From contig NZ_BONF01000016.1 in the NCBI RefSeq assembly GCF_016862575.1, positions 1 to 64,000 of the forward strand: a DNA stretch of 64,000 nucleotides. The letters run 5' to 3'. The notes under the pieces are model-generated. The model had not been told where the DNA came from. It did no database searches and worked only from the letters and a program-made list of their open reading frames with translations. The number at the start of each line of letters is the position of its first letter. Within the stretch, counting starts at the first letter, position 1. This stretch comes from Catellatospora bangladeshensis (GTDB taxonomy: Bacteria > Actinomycetota > Actinomycetes > Mycobacteriales > Micromonosporaceae). The translations under genes were made by a program, and so were the position numbers. Positions 47,580 to 57,385 of the stretch are shown in pieces.

Positions 47580-48350
47580 TCAGCAGTTCTTCTCGAGGTA
47601 GCCCTCGATCAGGTCGCGCTCCTCGGTGTGGGCGGTGGCCATCTCGAAGGCGTGGTCGAGGGCCTCCTGGGCCTCGATGACCGCGTTGAGCAGCGGGATT
47701 CCCTTGCCCTGCTCGGCCAGGTAGGCGGCCTCGGCCGCCCGCTCGGCGGCGATGGCGTCGATGAGCATCCACGAGTAGGGCTTGTTCATGTCGATGTCGG
47801 TGTAGTCCTGCGGGTCCTTCGGCAGCACCGCGCCCTTCGGGTTGGTGTACGTCTGCACGGGCAGGCCGCTGCGCTTGAGGTACATGTTGAGCCAGGTCCG
47901 GGACGAGGCGCGCTTCCTGAGCCACTCCCGGCGGGCCGCCTCGGTGGCCTCCTGCTGCGGCTTGTACGCCTCCTCGGCCTTCATCAGCGCACCGAGTTTC
48001 ACCTGCCAGTCGAGGAAGATCTGCTCGTACTCCCGGTCCATCTCCGCGAGCTGCTTGCGCAGCTGGTAGCACTCGATGTCACCGCGCCGGTTGGGCACCT
48101 CCACGCCGCCGCCGGGGCCGCCGGGCTCCTCGGGCAGGTCACCGCTCTCCTTGGAGACGTTGACCGGCGGGTTCCACTGGTAGCGGTGGCAGTAGCCGAT
48201 GGTGGTGGTGTGGTAGCCCTCGTGGAACGACCTGGTCCGGAAGTCGACGCAGGTCAGGTTGTCGTCGAGGGCGAGCGCCGGGCTGGCCGGGGACAGCAGC
48301 GTGAACGCGACGGCGGTGGCGAAGGCGGTGAGAACATGACGCATCTTCAT
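47580..48350 (-). CDS. Secreted protein with coiled-coil region
   Basis: A 256-residue protein with a clear signal peptide (MKMRHVLTAFATAVAFTLLS..ALA, cut before LDDN near residue 28). The mature part has four cysteines, a Pro/Gly-rich stretch near 70-85, and a long helical region (CYQLRKQLAEMDREYEQIFLD, then EATEAARREWLRKRAS). It ends YLEKNC. The start is ambiguous: ATGs also lie 9 and 30 bases upstream. No family recognised; an extracellular role is likely. Confidence 0.65.
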   Translation of the reverse strand: MKMRHVLTAFATAVAFTLLSPASPALALDDNLTCVDFRTRSFHEGYHTTTIGYCHRYQWNPPVNVSKESGDLPEEPGGPGGGVEVPNRRGDIECYQLRKQLAEMDREYEQIFLDWQVKLGALMKAEEAYKPQQEATEAARREWLRKRASSRTWLNMYLKRSGLPVQTYTNPKGAVLPKDPQDYTDIDMNKPYSWMLIDAIAAERAAEAAYLAEQGKGIPLLNAVIEAQEALDHAFEMATAHTEERDLIEGYLEKNC

Positions 48351-48533
48351 GGCTCGCATTGTTGGAGCGGAGAGATCCACCAGGCACGGCCGTGTCGGGA
48401 AGCAGCCGCCGCGGCGGCCCTACCCTAGGGATCTCCCGAGGGCGGCCCGCGCCCGCGGCCGTACGCTGGAATCGATCTCAGCTCGCCGACGAGGAGGAGG
48501 GCCTGGCATGCGTACCGCCCAGGGCAGGCCGCG

Positions 48534-50324
48534 GTGACGGCGGCGGTGTTCCCGACGGTGCGCGAGGTGATCGCCCTGGACCCGGTGCGGGTGGGCGCGC
48601 CGCGGCTGGTGGCGGGGGAGTCGGGGCTGGACCGGCCGGTGCGCTGGGTGCACTCGGCCGAGGTGCCCGACATCGCGACCCTGCTGCGCGGCGGCGAGCT
48701 GGTGCTGACCACCGGCATCGGCCTGCCCGCCGACGACGCGGGGGTGCGCGCGTTCGTCAACGACCTGGCCGAGGTGGGCGTGGCCGGGCTGGTCGTGGAG
48801 CTGGGGCGGCGGTACACGGCCAGCGTGCCCCGGGTGATGGCGGCCGCCGCGCAGAAGGCGGGCATGCCGCTGATCGAGCTGCGCCGGCCCACCCCCTTCG
48901 TGCGCATCACCGAGGCGGTGCACTCGCTGATCGTGGACGCGCAGCTGGCCGAGCTGCGCGCCACCGAGGAGATCCACCAGCGGTTCACCGAGCTGAGCGT
49001 CGAGGGCGCCGAGCCCGCCGAGGTGGTGCACCAGGCCGCGCAGCTCGCAGGCTGCCCCGTGGTGCTGGAGAACCTGGCCCGCCAGGTGCTGGCGTACGAC
49101 GCCGCCGGGGACCGCGCGGAGCTGCTGCTGGACGGCTGGGAGCAGCACTCCCGCCGGGTCAAGGCGCAGCCGGCGACCGGCCGCTCCGGCTACGACCCGG
49201 ACACCGGCTGGCTGGTGACGCCGGTCGGCGCGCGGGGCCAGGACTGGGGCCGCCTCCTGCTGCGCTGGCCCGCCTCCGGCACCGCGCAGGACTTCACCGC
49301 GGCGCGCGGTGCCGCGCTCGGCGACCCGGGCGACCTCGGCGAGCCGGGGCGGGCCGCGACCGTCGAAACGGCGGCACCGGAGCCGCCTGTGCCGGCTCCG
49401 GGCGAGCCGGACCTGGCGGGTGCGGGTGACGAGCACCCGCTGACGCCGCCGACACGGCTGGTCATCCTGCTGGAGCGGGCAGCCTCGACGCTGGCGCTGG
49501 GCCGGCTCATCCGGCGCGATGCCGAGGGTCTGGAGCGGCAGCTGCACGGCACGCTGCTGTCGGCGCTGCTCGACCACAGCCTGCCGGTGTCGGAGGTGGC
49601 GCTGCGGGCGGCCGCGCTGGGCATCCAGCTGGAGCGGCGGCGGCTGGTCGGGGTGGTGGTGCGGCACCGGGACGAGTCGCTGGCGGCGGGCACCGAGGCG
49701 GCGCAGGCGGCGCTGCGCGACCTGGCCGACGCGGTCTCGCAGGCGGTCCGGGAGACCAAGCAGACCGCCCTGGTCAGCGCCGTGGACGACCGGGCGGTGG
49801 GTGCCCTGCTGGCGGTACGCGGGGACGAGGAGCCCGCGCTGGAGTCCTTCGCCGCCGCGCTGCGCCGGGGCCGGGCGGACACGCTGCTGATCGCGGCCGG
49901 CTCCGGCGTGGACAGCCTGCGTGAGGCGCGGCGCTCGCTGGTGGAGGCGCGGCAGGTGGCCGAGGCGGCCCGGCACGACCCGGCCGGCCCGGCGGTGCAC
50001 CGGCTGCCCAACGTGGGCCTGGCCGGGCTGCTGCACCTGCTGCGCGACGAGCCGCGGCTGCAGACGTTCGTGGAGCGCCAGCTCGGAGCGCTGCTGGCCT
50101 ACGACGCGGAGCATCCGCGCGACGCGCTGCTGCCCACCCTGCGGGTGTTCCTGGAGCAGGGGCGCAACAAGGCGGCGGCCGCGGCGGCGGCGCACCTGTC
50201 CCGGCCAGCCTTCTACGAGCGGCTGGCCCGGATCGAGCGCATTCTTGGAGTAGACCTGGACTCGGTGCAGGCGTGCCTGTCGCTGCACGTGGCGCTGCTG
50301 GCTAGGGACGCGTTGCGGAACTGA
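48534..50324 (+). CDS. PucR-family transcriptional regulator
   Basis: A 596-residue regulator. The N-terminal PucR ligand domain (about 5-130) has RWVHSAEVPDIATLLRGGELVLTTG in outline; a GGDEF-like middle domain (CdaR-type) lies around 360-470; the C-terminal PucR helix-turn-helix (about 540-590) has RVFLEQGRNKAAAAAAAHLSR..FYERLARIERILG in outline. A Pro/Ala-rich insert near 275-310 is unusual. It probably controls the following aminotransferase and dehydrogenase genes, as PucR relatives do for GABA, proline and beta-alanine use. Confidence 0.88.
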   Translation: MTAAVFPTVREVIALDPVRVGAPRLVAGESGLDRPVRWVHSAEVPDIATLLRGGELVLTTGIGLPADDAGVRAFVNDLAEVGVAGLVVELGRRYTASVPRVMAAAAQKAGMPLIELRRPTPFVRITEAVHSLIVDAQLAELRATEEIHQRFTELSVEGAEPAEVVHQAAQLAGCPVVLENLARQVLAYDAAGDRAELLLDGWEQHSRRVKAQPATGRSGYDPDTGWLVTPVGARGQDWGRLLLRWPASGTAQDFTAARGAALGDPGDLGEPGRAATVETAAPEPPVPAPGEPDLAGAGDEHPLTPPTRLVILLERAASTLALGRLIRRDAEGLERQLHGTLLSALLDHSLPVSEVALRAAALGIQLERRRLVGVVVRHRDESLAAGTEAAQAALRDLADAVSQAVRETKQTALVSAVDDRAVGALLAVRGDEEPALESFAAALRRGRADTLLIAAGSGVDSLREARRSLVEARQVAEAARHDPAGPAVHRLPNVGLAGLLHLLRDEPRLQTFVERQLGALLAYDAEHPRDALLPTLRVFLEQGRNKAAAAAAAHLSRPAFYERLARIERILGVDLDSVQACLSLHVALLARDALRN

Positions 50325-50502
50325 CCCGCAGCCTTCGATTCTTAGGCGGCGGGGCCGCCACGGGCCGCGTCGGGTTGACGGCCTGTCAGCCATGTGCCCG
50401 TGGGGCTGGCAGGATGTAGCTTGTCCGGGCTCTCCGGAGCTGGAAGCGTCCAGGGTGATCCGTGACACAGCCGATTCCGCCCGCCGAAGGACGTGTTAAC
50501 CC

Positions 50503-51804
50503 ATGAGCACCGACGATCTGCTCGCCCGCCACCGCGCCGTGCTGCCCAACTGGATCAATCCGCTGTACGCCGAGCCGATCGAGCTGGTGTCCGGCGCGGG
50601 CTGCCGGGTCACCGACGCCGCCGGGCGCACGTACCTTGATTTCTTCGGCGGCGTGCTCACCACGATGATCGGCTATGACATCCCGGAGATCTCCGACGCG
50701 GTACGCGCCCAGCTCGACAAGGGCATCGCCCACTCCTCGACGCTGTACCTCATCCGTAAGCAGGTCGAGCTTGCCGAGAAGATCGCCAAGGTGTCCGGCA
50801 TCCCGGACGCGAAGGTGTTCCTGGCCAACTCCGGCACCGAGGCCAACGACACCGCGCTGCTGCTGGCCACCCAGTTCCGCCGCAGCAACCAGATCCTGGC
50901 GGTGCGCAACAGCTACCACGGCCGCAGCTTCGCCGCCCTCGGCGTGACCGGCCAGCGCAGCTGGTCGGCGACCTCGCTGTCCCCGGTGAACGTCAGCTAC
51001 CTGCACTCCGGCGACCGGCTGCGGGGCCTGCTGGCGGGCCTGTCCGACGCCGAGTACATCGCGCGGTCGGTGGCGGATCTGCGGGAACTGCTGGCCACCA
51101 CCACCGCGGGCGACGTGGCCTGCCTGATCGCCGAGCCGATCCAGGGCGTGGGCGGCTTCGTCGCGCCGCCGGACGGCTACTTCAAGGCGATCAAGGAGGT
51201 GCTGGACGAGCACGGCATCCTCTGGGTCTCCGACGAGGTGCAGACCGGCTGGGGCCGCACCGGCGAGCACTTCTGGGGCTACCAGGCGCACGACGCGGTG
51301 CCCGACATGCTGACCTTCGCCAAGGGCATCGGCAACGGCTTCACCCTGGGCGGCGTGGTGGCCCGCGGCGAGGTCATGGACTGCCTGAGCGCGATCTCGT
51401 TCAACACGTTCGGCGGCAACCCGGTCAGCTCCTCGGCCGGGCAGGCGGTGCTCGACTACGTGCTGTCGCACGACCTGCAGGCCAACGCGGCCCGGGTGGG
51501 CGGCCTGCTGCACACGGGGCTGCGGGAGCTGAACTCGCCGATCGTGGCCGAGGTTCGCGGCCGGGGCCTGATGCTGGCGCTGGAGCTGGTCCGCCCCGGC
51601 AGCCTGGACCCGGCGCCGGAGCTGGCGGTCAAGGTGCTGGAGGAGACCAAGGCCAACGGCCTGCTGGTCGGCAAGGGCGGCCTCTACGGCAACGTGATCC
51701 GGATGGGCCCGCCGCTCACGCTGACCGAGGCGGAGGCCAAGGAGGGCCTGGACATCCTGGCCGGTGCGCTGGCCAGAGCGTACGAGCAGGCGACCAGAGC
51801 GTGA
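50503..51804 (+). CDS. Class III PLP-dependent aminotransferase
   Basis: A 433-residue aminotransferase of the AGXT2/omega-amino acid type. The PLP-binding lysine lies in FAKGIGNGFTLGGV (about residue 274); other class III marks are LANSGTEANDTALL, SYHGRS and VSDEVQTGWGRTG. Such enzymes transfer the amino group of beta-alanine, GABA or 3-aminoisobutyrate to pyruvate or glyoxylate, giving a semialdehyde. The next gene encodes a semialdehyde dehydrogenase, so the pathway is consistent. ATG at 50503. Confidence 0.88.
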   Translation: MSTDDLLARHRAVLPNWINPLYAEPIELVSGAGCRVTDAAGRTYLDFFGGVLTTMIGYDIPEISDAVRAQLDKGIAHSSTLYLIRKQVELAEKIAKVSGIPDAKVFLANSGTEANDTALLLATQFRRSNQILAVRNSYHGRSFAALGVTGQRSWSATSLSPVNVSYLHSGDRLRGLLAGLSDAEYIARSVADLRELLATTTAGDVACLIAEPIQGVGGFVAPPDGYFKAIKEVLDEHGILWVSDEVQTGWGRTGEHFWGYQAHDAVPDMLTFAKGIGNGFTLGGVVARGEVMDCLSAISFNTFGGNPVSSSAGQAVLDYVLSHDLQANAARVGGLLHTGLRELNSPIVAEVRGRGLMLALELVRPGSLDPAPELAVKVLEETKANGLLVGKGGLYGNVIRMGPPLTLTEAEAKEGLDILAGALARAYEQATRA

Positions 51805-51857
51805 GCGGAAGAACCAGCGGGGCCGCCGCGACCGGCGGCCCCGGCAAGGAGCAAGGC

Positions 51858-53360
51858 ATGAGCAACGACATCGGATACATCACCCACTTCGTCGACGGCA
51901 AGCCATGGGAGCACGGCGCGACCCGCCAGGGCGAGGTCTACGACCCCGCCACCGGCGCGGTCGGCGCGAAGGTGGACTTCGCGTCGGCGGCCGACGTCGA
52001 CACGGTGGTACGCGCCGCCGACCGGGCCGCGCGGGCCTGGCGCGACGCGTCGCTGGCCAAGCGGACGGCGGTGCTGTTCGCGTTCCGGCAGCTGATGCAC
52101 GAGCGCCGGGGCGAGCTGGCCGCGGCGATCACGGCCGAGCACGGCAAGGTGCTGTCCGACGCGGCCGGCGAGGTGCAGCGCGGCCTGGAGGTGGTCGAGT
52201 TCGCCTGCGGCATCCCAAGCGCGCAGCGCGGCTTCTTCAGCGAGAACGTGTCGACGGAGGTGGACTCGTACTCGATCCGGCAGCCGCTGGGCGTGGTCGC
52301 GGTGATCTCGCCGTTCAACTTCCCGGCCATGGTGCCGCTGTGGTTCGTGCCGATCGCGATCGCGTGCGGCAACGCGGTGGTGCTCAAGCCGAGCGAGAAG
52401 GACCCGAGCGCCTCGGTGCTGCTGGCGTCCTGGTTCGCCGAGGCGGGCCTGCCCGACGGCGTGTTCAACGTGGTGCACGGCGACAAGGAGGCGGTGGACG
52501 CGCTGCTCACCCACCCGGTGGTGAAGGCGGTGTCGTTCGTCGGCTCGACGCCGATCGCGCGGTACGTGTACGAGACGGGCACCGCGCACGGCAAGCGGGT
52601 GCAGGCGCTGGGCGGGGCGAAGAACCACATGGTGGTGCTGCCGGACGCCGACCTGGACCTGGCCGCCGACGCGGCGGTCAACGCGGGCTTCGGCTCGGCG
52701 GGGGAGCGCTGCATGGCGATCTCCGTGGTGGTCGCCGTGGACCCGGTCGGCGACGAGCTGGTCGGCAAGATCACGCAGCGGCTGGCGGGCATCCGCACCG
52801 GCGACGGCCGCCGCGGCTGCGACATGGGGCCGCTGGTCACCCGGGTGCACCGGGACAAGGTCGCCGGGTACGTCGACGCGGGCGAGCGGGCCGGGGCGGC
52901 GCTGGTGGTGGACGGCCGCAAGGTCGTGCCGGACGCCGACGGCGAGGGCTTCTTCCTCGGGCCCACGCTGTTCGACCACGTCACGCCGCAGATGTCGATC
53001 TACACGGACGAGATCTTCGGGCCGGTGCTGAGCGTGGTCCGGGCCGGCTCGTACGACGAGGCGCTCGCCCTGGTCAACGGCAACCCGTACGGCAACGGCA
53101 CGGCGATCTTCACCAACGACGGCGGCGCCGCCCGGCGCTTCCAGCACGAGGTGGAGGTCGGCATGATCGGCGTGAACGTGCCCATCCCGGTGCCGATGGC
53201 GTACTACTCCTTCGGCGGCTGGAAGGCGTCGCTGTTCGGCGACACCCACGCGCACGGCGCGGAGGGCGTGCACTTCTACACCCGGGGCAAGGTGGTCACC
53301 AGCCGGTGGCTCGACCCGCGTCACGGCGGCCTCAACCTGGGCTTCCCGACCCAGCACTGA
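51858..53360 (+). CDS. mmsA: CoA-acylating methylmalonate-semialdehyde dehydrogenase
   Basis: A 500-residue aldehyde dehydrogenase of the MMSDH group, which oxidises methylmalonate or malonate semialdehyde to propionyl- or acetyl-CoA. The nucleophile is in GSAGERCMAIS (about Cys 293). The usual general-base glutamate motif of hydrolytic ALDHs (LELGG) is replaced by ALGGAKNHMVV, which marks CoA-dependent MMSDH. The C terminus FYTRGKVVTSRW agrees. AAGGAG precedes the ATG at 51858. It follows the aminotransferase gene and ends in a strong terminator. Confidence 0.92.
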   Translation: MSNDIGYITHFVDGKPWEHGATRQGEVYDPATGAVGAKVDFASAADVDTVVRAADRAARAWRDASLAKRTAVLFAFRQLMHERRGELAAAITAEHGKVLSDAAGEVQRGLEVVEFACGIPSAQRGFFSENVSTEVDSYSIRQPLGVVAVISPFNFPAMVPLWFVPIAIACGNAVVLKPSEKDPSASVLLASWFAEAGLPDGVFNVVHGDKEAVDALLTHPVVKAVSFVGSTPIARYVYETGTAHGKRVQALGGAKNHMVVLPDADLDLAADAAVNAGFGSAGERCMAISVVVAVDPVGDELVGKITQRLAGIRTGDGRRGCDMGPLVTRVHRDKVAGYVDAGERAGAALVVDGRKVVPDADGEGFFLGPTLFDHVTPQMSIYTDEIFGPVLSVVRAGSYDEALALVNGNPYGNGTAIFTNDGGAARRFQHEVEVGMIGVNVPIPVPMAYYSFGGWKASLFGDTHAHGAEGVHFYTRGKVVTSRWLDPRHGGLNLGFPTQH

Positions 53361-53382
53361 AACCCGGTTCCACCTCGGCGAA

Positions 53383-53422
53383 AGGCTTCACCCGGGCCCG
53401 CACGGCGGCCCGGGTGGAGCCT
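53383..53422 (+). terminator. Rho-independent terminator after mmsA
   Basis: AGGCTTCACCCGGGCC pairs with GGCCCGGGTGGAGCCT (one T-G contact) around an 8-base loop, followed by TTCTC. The rest of the gap to 53719 carries the ngcE promoter region; I see no gene in it. AGAAAGTCTGCGTAACGTTTCT at about 53597-53618 is a weak inverted repeat that could bind a LacI-type regulator. Confidence 0.8.
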
Positions 53423-53719
53423 TTCTCATGTAGGGTGACCGGGCTTCAGGCTGACGTATTCGCTGCTGGGAGGCCATTGCCGGAACAACTGCCGGAATTA
53501 CCGGAGCCGCTGGTGAAAAGTTTCAGCGCGGATGCCGGAGTGAACGGCTGACAACGTGGTCATGGAGGCCTGGGGGCGAATTATGGGGGTTCTGTAGAAA
53601 GTCTGCGTAACGTTTCTGCGGCGACATCTTGCCTCTTGCCGACGGCGGCCGTAAGAATCCTTCAGAACACGGCCAAATCTTGTAGGGAAATACCAGACCG
53701 TCTCTGGCAAGGAGTGGTG

Positions 53720-55147
53720 ATGGCACAGTCCGACCTGACCCGGCGGAGCGTCCTGCGGCGTGCCGCCGCGGCGGGCGTCCTCGCCGGTCCGGCCGCAGGC
53801 CTGCTCAGCAGCTGCGCGCTCGGCGATGACGACTCCGGCGAGTCGACCGGCAAGTACGAGGGCACCGTCAGCGACAAGAACCCGCTGGGCGTGAAGGAAG
53901 ACGCCCCGCTCGACATCGTCATCTTCAACGGCGGCTTCGGCGAGGACTACGCCAAGGCGCACGAGGCGATGTACAAGGAGACCTACCCCAAGGCGGAGGT
54001 CAAGCACAACGCGGTCGTGGAGATCAACACCGAGCTCCAGCCGCGCTTCGTGGACGGCACCCCGCCGGACTTCGTGAACAACTCCGGCGCCGGGCAGATC
54101 CCGCTCGGCGGCCTGGTGGAGCAGGGCGCGCTCGCCGACCTGACCCCGCTGCTGGACGCGCCGAGCCTGGACGTGCCGGGCAAGAAGGTGCGCGACACCC
54201 TGCTGCCGGGCACCATCGAGGCGGGCAGCTTCGACGGCAAGATGTACGTGCTCAACTACGCGTACACCGCGTACGGCATCTGGTACTCGACCAAGCTGTT
54301 CGAGGCCAAGGGCTGGGAGTACGCGAAGACCTGGGACGAGCACATCGCGCTGTGCAAGAAGATCAAGGCCGCGGGCATCGCCCCGTGGACCTACCAGGGC
54401 AAGCACCCGCGCTACATGAGCTGGCCGGTCATCTCGACCGCGATCAAGCTCGGCGGGCCGCAGGTCGCCATGGCGATCGACAACCTGGAGCCCGGCGCCT
54501 GGACCTCCGACGCGATGAAGACCGCCGCCGACGCGTGGTACCAGATCGTCAAGGACAAGTACATCCTCGAGGGCTCGCCCGGCCTGGACCACAAGCAGTC
54601 CCAGACCGAGTGGTGCAACGGCAAGGCCGCGTTCATCTCCTGCGGCTCCTGGCTGGAGAGCGAGCAGAAGGCGGTCACCCCGCCGGACTTCAACATGTCC
54701 ATCGCTCCCACGCCGAGCCTCGGCGCGGGCGACAAGCTGCCGTTCGAGGCCATCCGCGGCACCGCGGGCGAGCCGTTCATCGTGCCGGCCAAGGCCAAGA
54801 ACGAGCGCGGCGGCATGGAGCTCATGCGGCACATGCTGTCGATGAAGGGCGCCAAGGACTTCACCGGCAAGGTCTCCAGCCTGTCCGTGATCGCGGGCGC
54901 GGCCGACGGCGTCAGCCTGCCGTTCGGTCTCACCTCGGTGACCAAGGCGCTGGCCGCCTCGGGCAGCAACGGCTTCAACTGGATCTACCCGGTGTACTAC
55001 CGCAAGCTGGAGCGCGAGCTGGTCGACGCGGCCTGCGGCGAGTTCTTCTCCGGGCGGACCACGCCGGCGGAGTTCCTGGCCGCCTGCCAGAAGGGCGCGG
55101 ACACCATCGCGGCCGACAGCAGCTTCAAGAAGTACAAGCGCAGCTGA
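53720..55147 (+). CDS. ngcE: Amino-sugar ABC transporter substrate-binding lipoprotein NgcE
   Basis: A 475-residue solute-binding protein, cluster of carbohydrate-binding family 1. The twin-arginine start TRRSVLRRAAAAG and the lipobox LLSSC (Cys near 33) show Tat export and lipid attachment. The mature part (PLDIVIFNGGFGEDYAKAHE, PWTYQGKHPRYMSWPV) closely resembles NgcE of Streptomyces, which binds N-acetylglucosamine and chitobiose. The ATG at 53720 has AAGGAG upstream. It heads the ngcEFG operon; as usual, no ATPase gene is included (a shared MsiK-type ATPase is expected elsewhere). Confidence 0.9.
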   Translation: MAQSDLTRRSVLRRAAAAGVLAGPAAGLLSSCALGDDDSGESTGKYEGTVSDKNPLGVKEDAPLDIVIFNGGFGEDYAKAHEAMYKETYPKAEVKHNAVVEINTELQPRFVDGTPPDFVNNSGAGQIPLGGLVEQGALADLTPLLDAPSLDVPGKKVRDTLLPGTIEAGSFDGKMYVLNYAYTAYGIWYSTKLFEAKGWEYAKTWDEHIALCKKIKAAGIAPWTYQGKHPRYMSWPVISTAIKLGGPQVAMAIDNLEPGAWTSDAMKTAADAWYQIVKDKYILEGSPGLDHKQSQTEWCNGKAAFISCGSWLESEQKAVTPPDFNMSIAPTPSLGAGDKLPFEAIRGTAGEPFIVPAKAKNERGGMELMRHMLSMKGAKDFTGKVSSLSVIAGAADGVSLPFGLTSVTKALAASGSNGFNWIYPVYYRKLERELVDAACGEFFSGRTTPAEFLAACQKGADTIAADSSFKKYKRS

Positions 55148-55228
55148 CATGATCACGCGGCGTCCGCCACGTCTGCCACGGGCGGGGCGGGCGCCGCTCC
55201 ACGAGCAACCCGAAGGGGAGGGACCGAC

Positions 55229-56140
55229 GTGAGACACGGGAAGTATCCGCTGCTGGCAGCGTTCCTGCTGCCGCCGCTGGCGCTGTACGGCTACTTCGTG
55301 CTCTCCCCGTACGCGCAGTCCTTCCTGATCGCGACGACGAACTGGCAGGGCCTGTCGTCGAAGTACGACTTCGTGGGGCTCGACAACTTCAAGCGCCTGT
55401 TCAAGGACGAGTACGTCTGGAACGCGCTGCTCAACAACCTGTGGCTGCTGGTGCTGCTGCCGCTGCTGACCATCGTGCTGGGGCTCTTCCTGGCCACCAT
55501 GCTCAACGTGGGCGGCCGGGGCGGGCGCGGCGCGGTGACCGGCGTGCGCGGGTCGAGCATCTACAAGATCATCTACTTCGCGCCGCAGATGCTGTCCGTC
55601 TCCATCGTCGGCGTGCTCTGGATGGAGGTCTACAACCCGCGCGGCGGCCTGCTCAACGGCGCGCTGCGGGCGGTGGGCCTGGACGGCCTGGCCCAGGTGT
55701 GGCTCGGCGACCCGAAGTACGCCTTCTGGGCCGTGCTCGCCGTGATGATCTGGGCCAACGTCGGCTTCTACGTGGTGCTGTTCGGCGCCGCGATGCAGTC
55801 GGTGCCGCGCGACATCTACGAGGCCGCCGCCCTGGACGGGGCCAGCCGCACCACCACGCTGGTGAAGATCACCGTGCCGCTGCTGTGGGACACCATCCAG
55901 GTCGCCTGGGTGTACCTGGCCATCATCGCCCTCGACGGCTTCGCGCTGATCCACGTGATGACCCGGGGCGGGCCGAACTTCAGCACCGACGTGGTCGGCC
56001 TGCGGCTCTACACCGAGGCGTTCGGCGACTACAAGTGGGGCTACGCCTCGGCCATCGGCGTGGTGATGTTCTTCGTGACGCTGTCGGTCACCGTCCTGTC
56101 CCTGCGCCTGACCCGCCGCGAGAGGATCGAGCACTCATGA
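55229..56140 (+). CDS. ngcF: Amino-sugar ABC transporter permease NgcF
   Basis: A 303-residue integral membrane protein with six hydrophobic segments, of the MalF-type permease family. The EAA loop is YEAAALDGASRTTTLVKITVPLL (about residues 198-220). GGGGAGGG precedes the GTG start. The stop codon overlaps the ngcG start (ATGA). Confidence 0.9.
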   Translation: MRHGKYPLLAAFLLPPLALYGYFVLSPYAQSFLIATTNWQGLSSKYDFVGLDNFKRLFKDEYVWNALLNNLWLLVLLPLLTIVLGLFLATMLNVGGRGGRGAVTGVRGSSIYKIIYFAPQMLSVSIVGVLWMEVYNPRGGLLNGALRAVGLDGLAQVWLGDPKYAFWAVLAVMIWANVGFYVVLFGAAMQSVPRDIYEAAALDGASRTTTLVKITVPLLWDTIQVAWVYLAIIALDGFALIHVMTRGGPNFSTDVVGLRLYTEAFGDYKWGYASAIGVVMFFVTLSVTVLSLRLTRRERIEHS

Positions 56141-57045
56141 CCGCCGTAGTGACCCCGCCGCGGGAAGTGCACAAGGTGACCCCGCCGGAGGAGAAGCCCG
56201 GGCTCAGCGGGCGGCGGCTGTTCGACGGCACGCTCAACGTGTTCTCGCACGCGTTCCTGCTGCTCTGGGGCCTGCTCACCGCCGTGCCGCTGCTGTGGGT
56301 GATCGTCAGCTCGTTCAAGGACGACAACGAGATCCTCAACGACCCGTGGGGCCTGCCGGGGGCGCTGCGCTTCGAGAACTTCGCCCGCGCCTGGACCCAC
56401 GCGCACATCGGGCAGTACTTCGTCAACACGACCATCGTGCTGCTCGGCTCGCTGACGCTGACCATGCTGCTCGGCGCGACCGCCGCGTACGCGCTGGCGC
56501 GCTACCGGTTCGTGGGCAGCCGGCTGGTGTACTTCGTGTTCGTCGGCGGCATGATGTTCCCCGTCGTGCTGGCGTTCGTGCCGCTGTTCAAGATCGTCGG
56601 CGGGGTGGGGCTGCGGGACAGCCTGCCGGGGCTGATGCTGATCTACGCGGCGTACTCGCTGCCGTTCACGGTGTTCTTCCTCACCGCGTTCTTCCGTACC
56701 CTGCCCGACGCGGTCGCCGAGGCCGCCTACATCGACGGGTGCGGGCCGTTCCGGACCTTCTTCCGGGTCATGCTGCCGATGGCCAAACCCGGCCTGATCA
56801 GCGTCGGCATCTTCAACTTCCTGTTCCACTGGAACCAGTACCTGCTGCCCGTCGTGCTGATCACCTCCGACGAGAAGCAGGTGCTCGCCCAGGGCCTGGC
56901 CAGCCTCGCCATCAGCGAGGGCTACCGCGGCGACTACTCGCGGCTGTTCGCCGGGCTCACCCTGGCCATGCTGCCGGTGCTGGTGGTGTACACGGTGTTC
57001 CAGCGCCAGGTCCAGGCCGGTCTGACCGCCGGGCAGATGAAGTAG
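56137..57045 (+). CDS. ngcG: Amino-sugar ABC transporter permease NgcG
   Basis: A 302-residue MalG-type permease with six hydrophobic segments. The EAA loop is AEAAYIDGCGPFRTFFRVMLP (about residues 196-216). The start at 56137 follows from the ATGA overlap with ngcF. The C terminus QVQAGLTAGQMK is typical of MalG relatives. A perfect hairpin lies 17 bases after the stop. Confidence 0.9.
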   Translation: MTAVVTPPREVHKVTPPEEKPGLSGRRLFDGTLNVFSHAFLLLWGLLTAVPLLWVIVSSFKDDNEILNDPWGLPGALRFENFARAWTHAHIGQYFVNTTIVLLGSLTLTMLLGATAAYALARYRFVGSRLVYFVFVGGMMFPVVLAFVPLFKIVGGVGLRDSLPGLMLIYAAYSLPFTVFFLTAFFRTLPDAVAEAAYIDGCGPFRTFFRVMLPMAKPGLISVGIFNFLFHWNQYLLPVVLITSDEKQVLAQGLASLAISEGYRGDYSRLFAGLTLAMLPVLVVYTVFQRQVQAGLTAGQMK

Positions 57046-57061
57046 CACATCCGCGCCATAG

Positions 57062-57083
57062 GGGACGCCCGTACGGGCGTCCC
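57062..57083 (+). terminator. Hairpin after ngcG
   Basis: GGGACGCCC and GGGCGTCCC are perfect arms around GTAC. Probable end of the ngcEFG transcript. Confidence 0.65.
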
Positions 57084-57193
57084 GGCGCCGGGATCCGCCT
57101 TGCGACCGAGGGCGGGGATGATCCCGTTTCGTACCGTCGAAGACAGCCGCGGCGAACACACGCCGCAACGGTCTTCGAGGAGTTGACGAGGAG

Positions 57194-57385
57194 ATGGCCT
57201 CATCAGGTCGGCGGCTCTACCGGCCGCGCCACGGACGCTGGATCGCCGGCGTGTGCGCCGGTCTCGGCGAGCGCTTCGGCCTCCCGGCCTGGCTGGTACG
57301 GCTGCTGTTCCTGCTGTCGTGCCTGCTGCCGGGTCCGCAGTTCATCATCTACATCGTTCTCTGGATCATGATTCCGGAGCAGTGA
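57194..57385 (+). CDS. PspC-domain protein
   Basis: A 63-residue protein that consists of one PspC domain: RLYRPRHGRWIAGVCAGLGE, a hinge, then one transmembrane segment (LVRLLFLLSCLLPGPQFII in outline) and LWIMIPEQ. PspC proteins sense or transmit envelope stress. GAGGAG precedes the ATG. Its last 20 bases overlap the end of the convergent ligase gene. Confidence 0.88.
   Translation: MASSGRRLYRPRHGRWIAGVCAGLGERFGLPAWLVRLLFLLSCLLPGPQFIIYIVLWIMIPEQ

Noticed and set aside
53597-53710. A DasR (dre) site in the ngcE promoter
   Set aside because: CCAGACC...CTCTGG recalls half of the dre consensus, but a proper TGGTCTAGACCA-type palindrome is absent.
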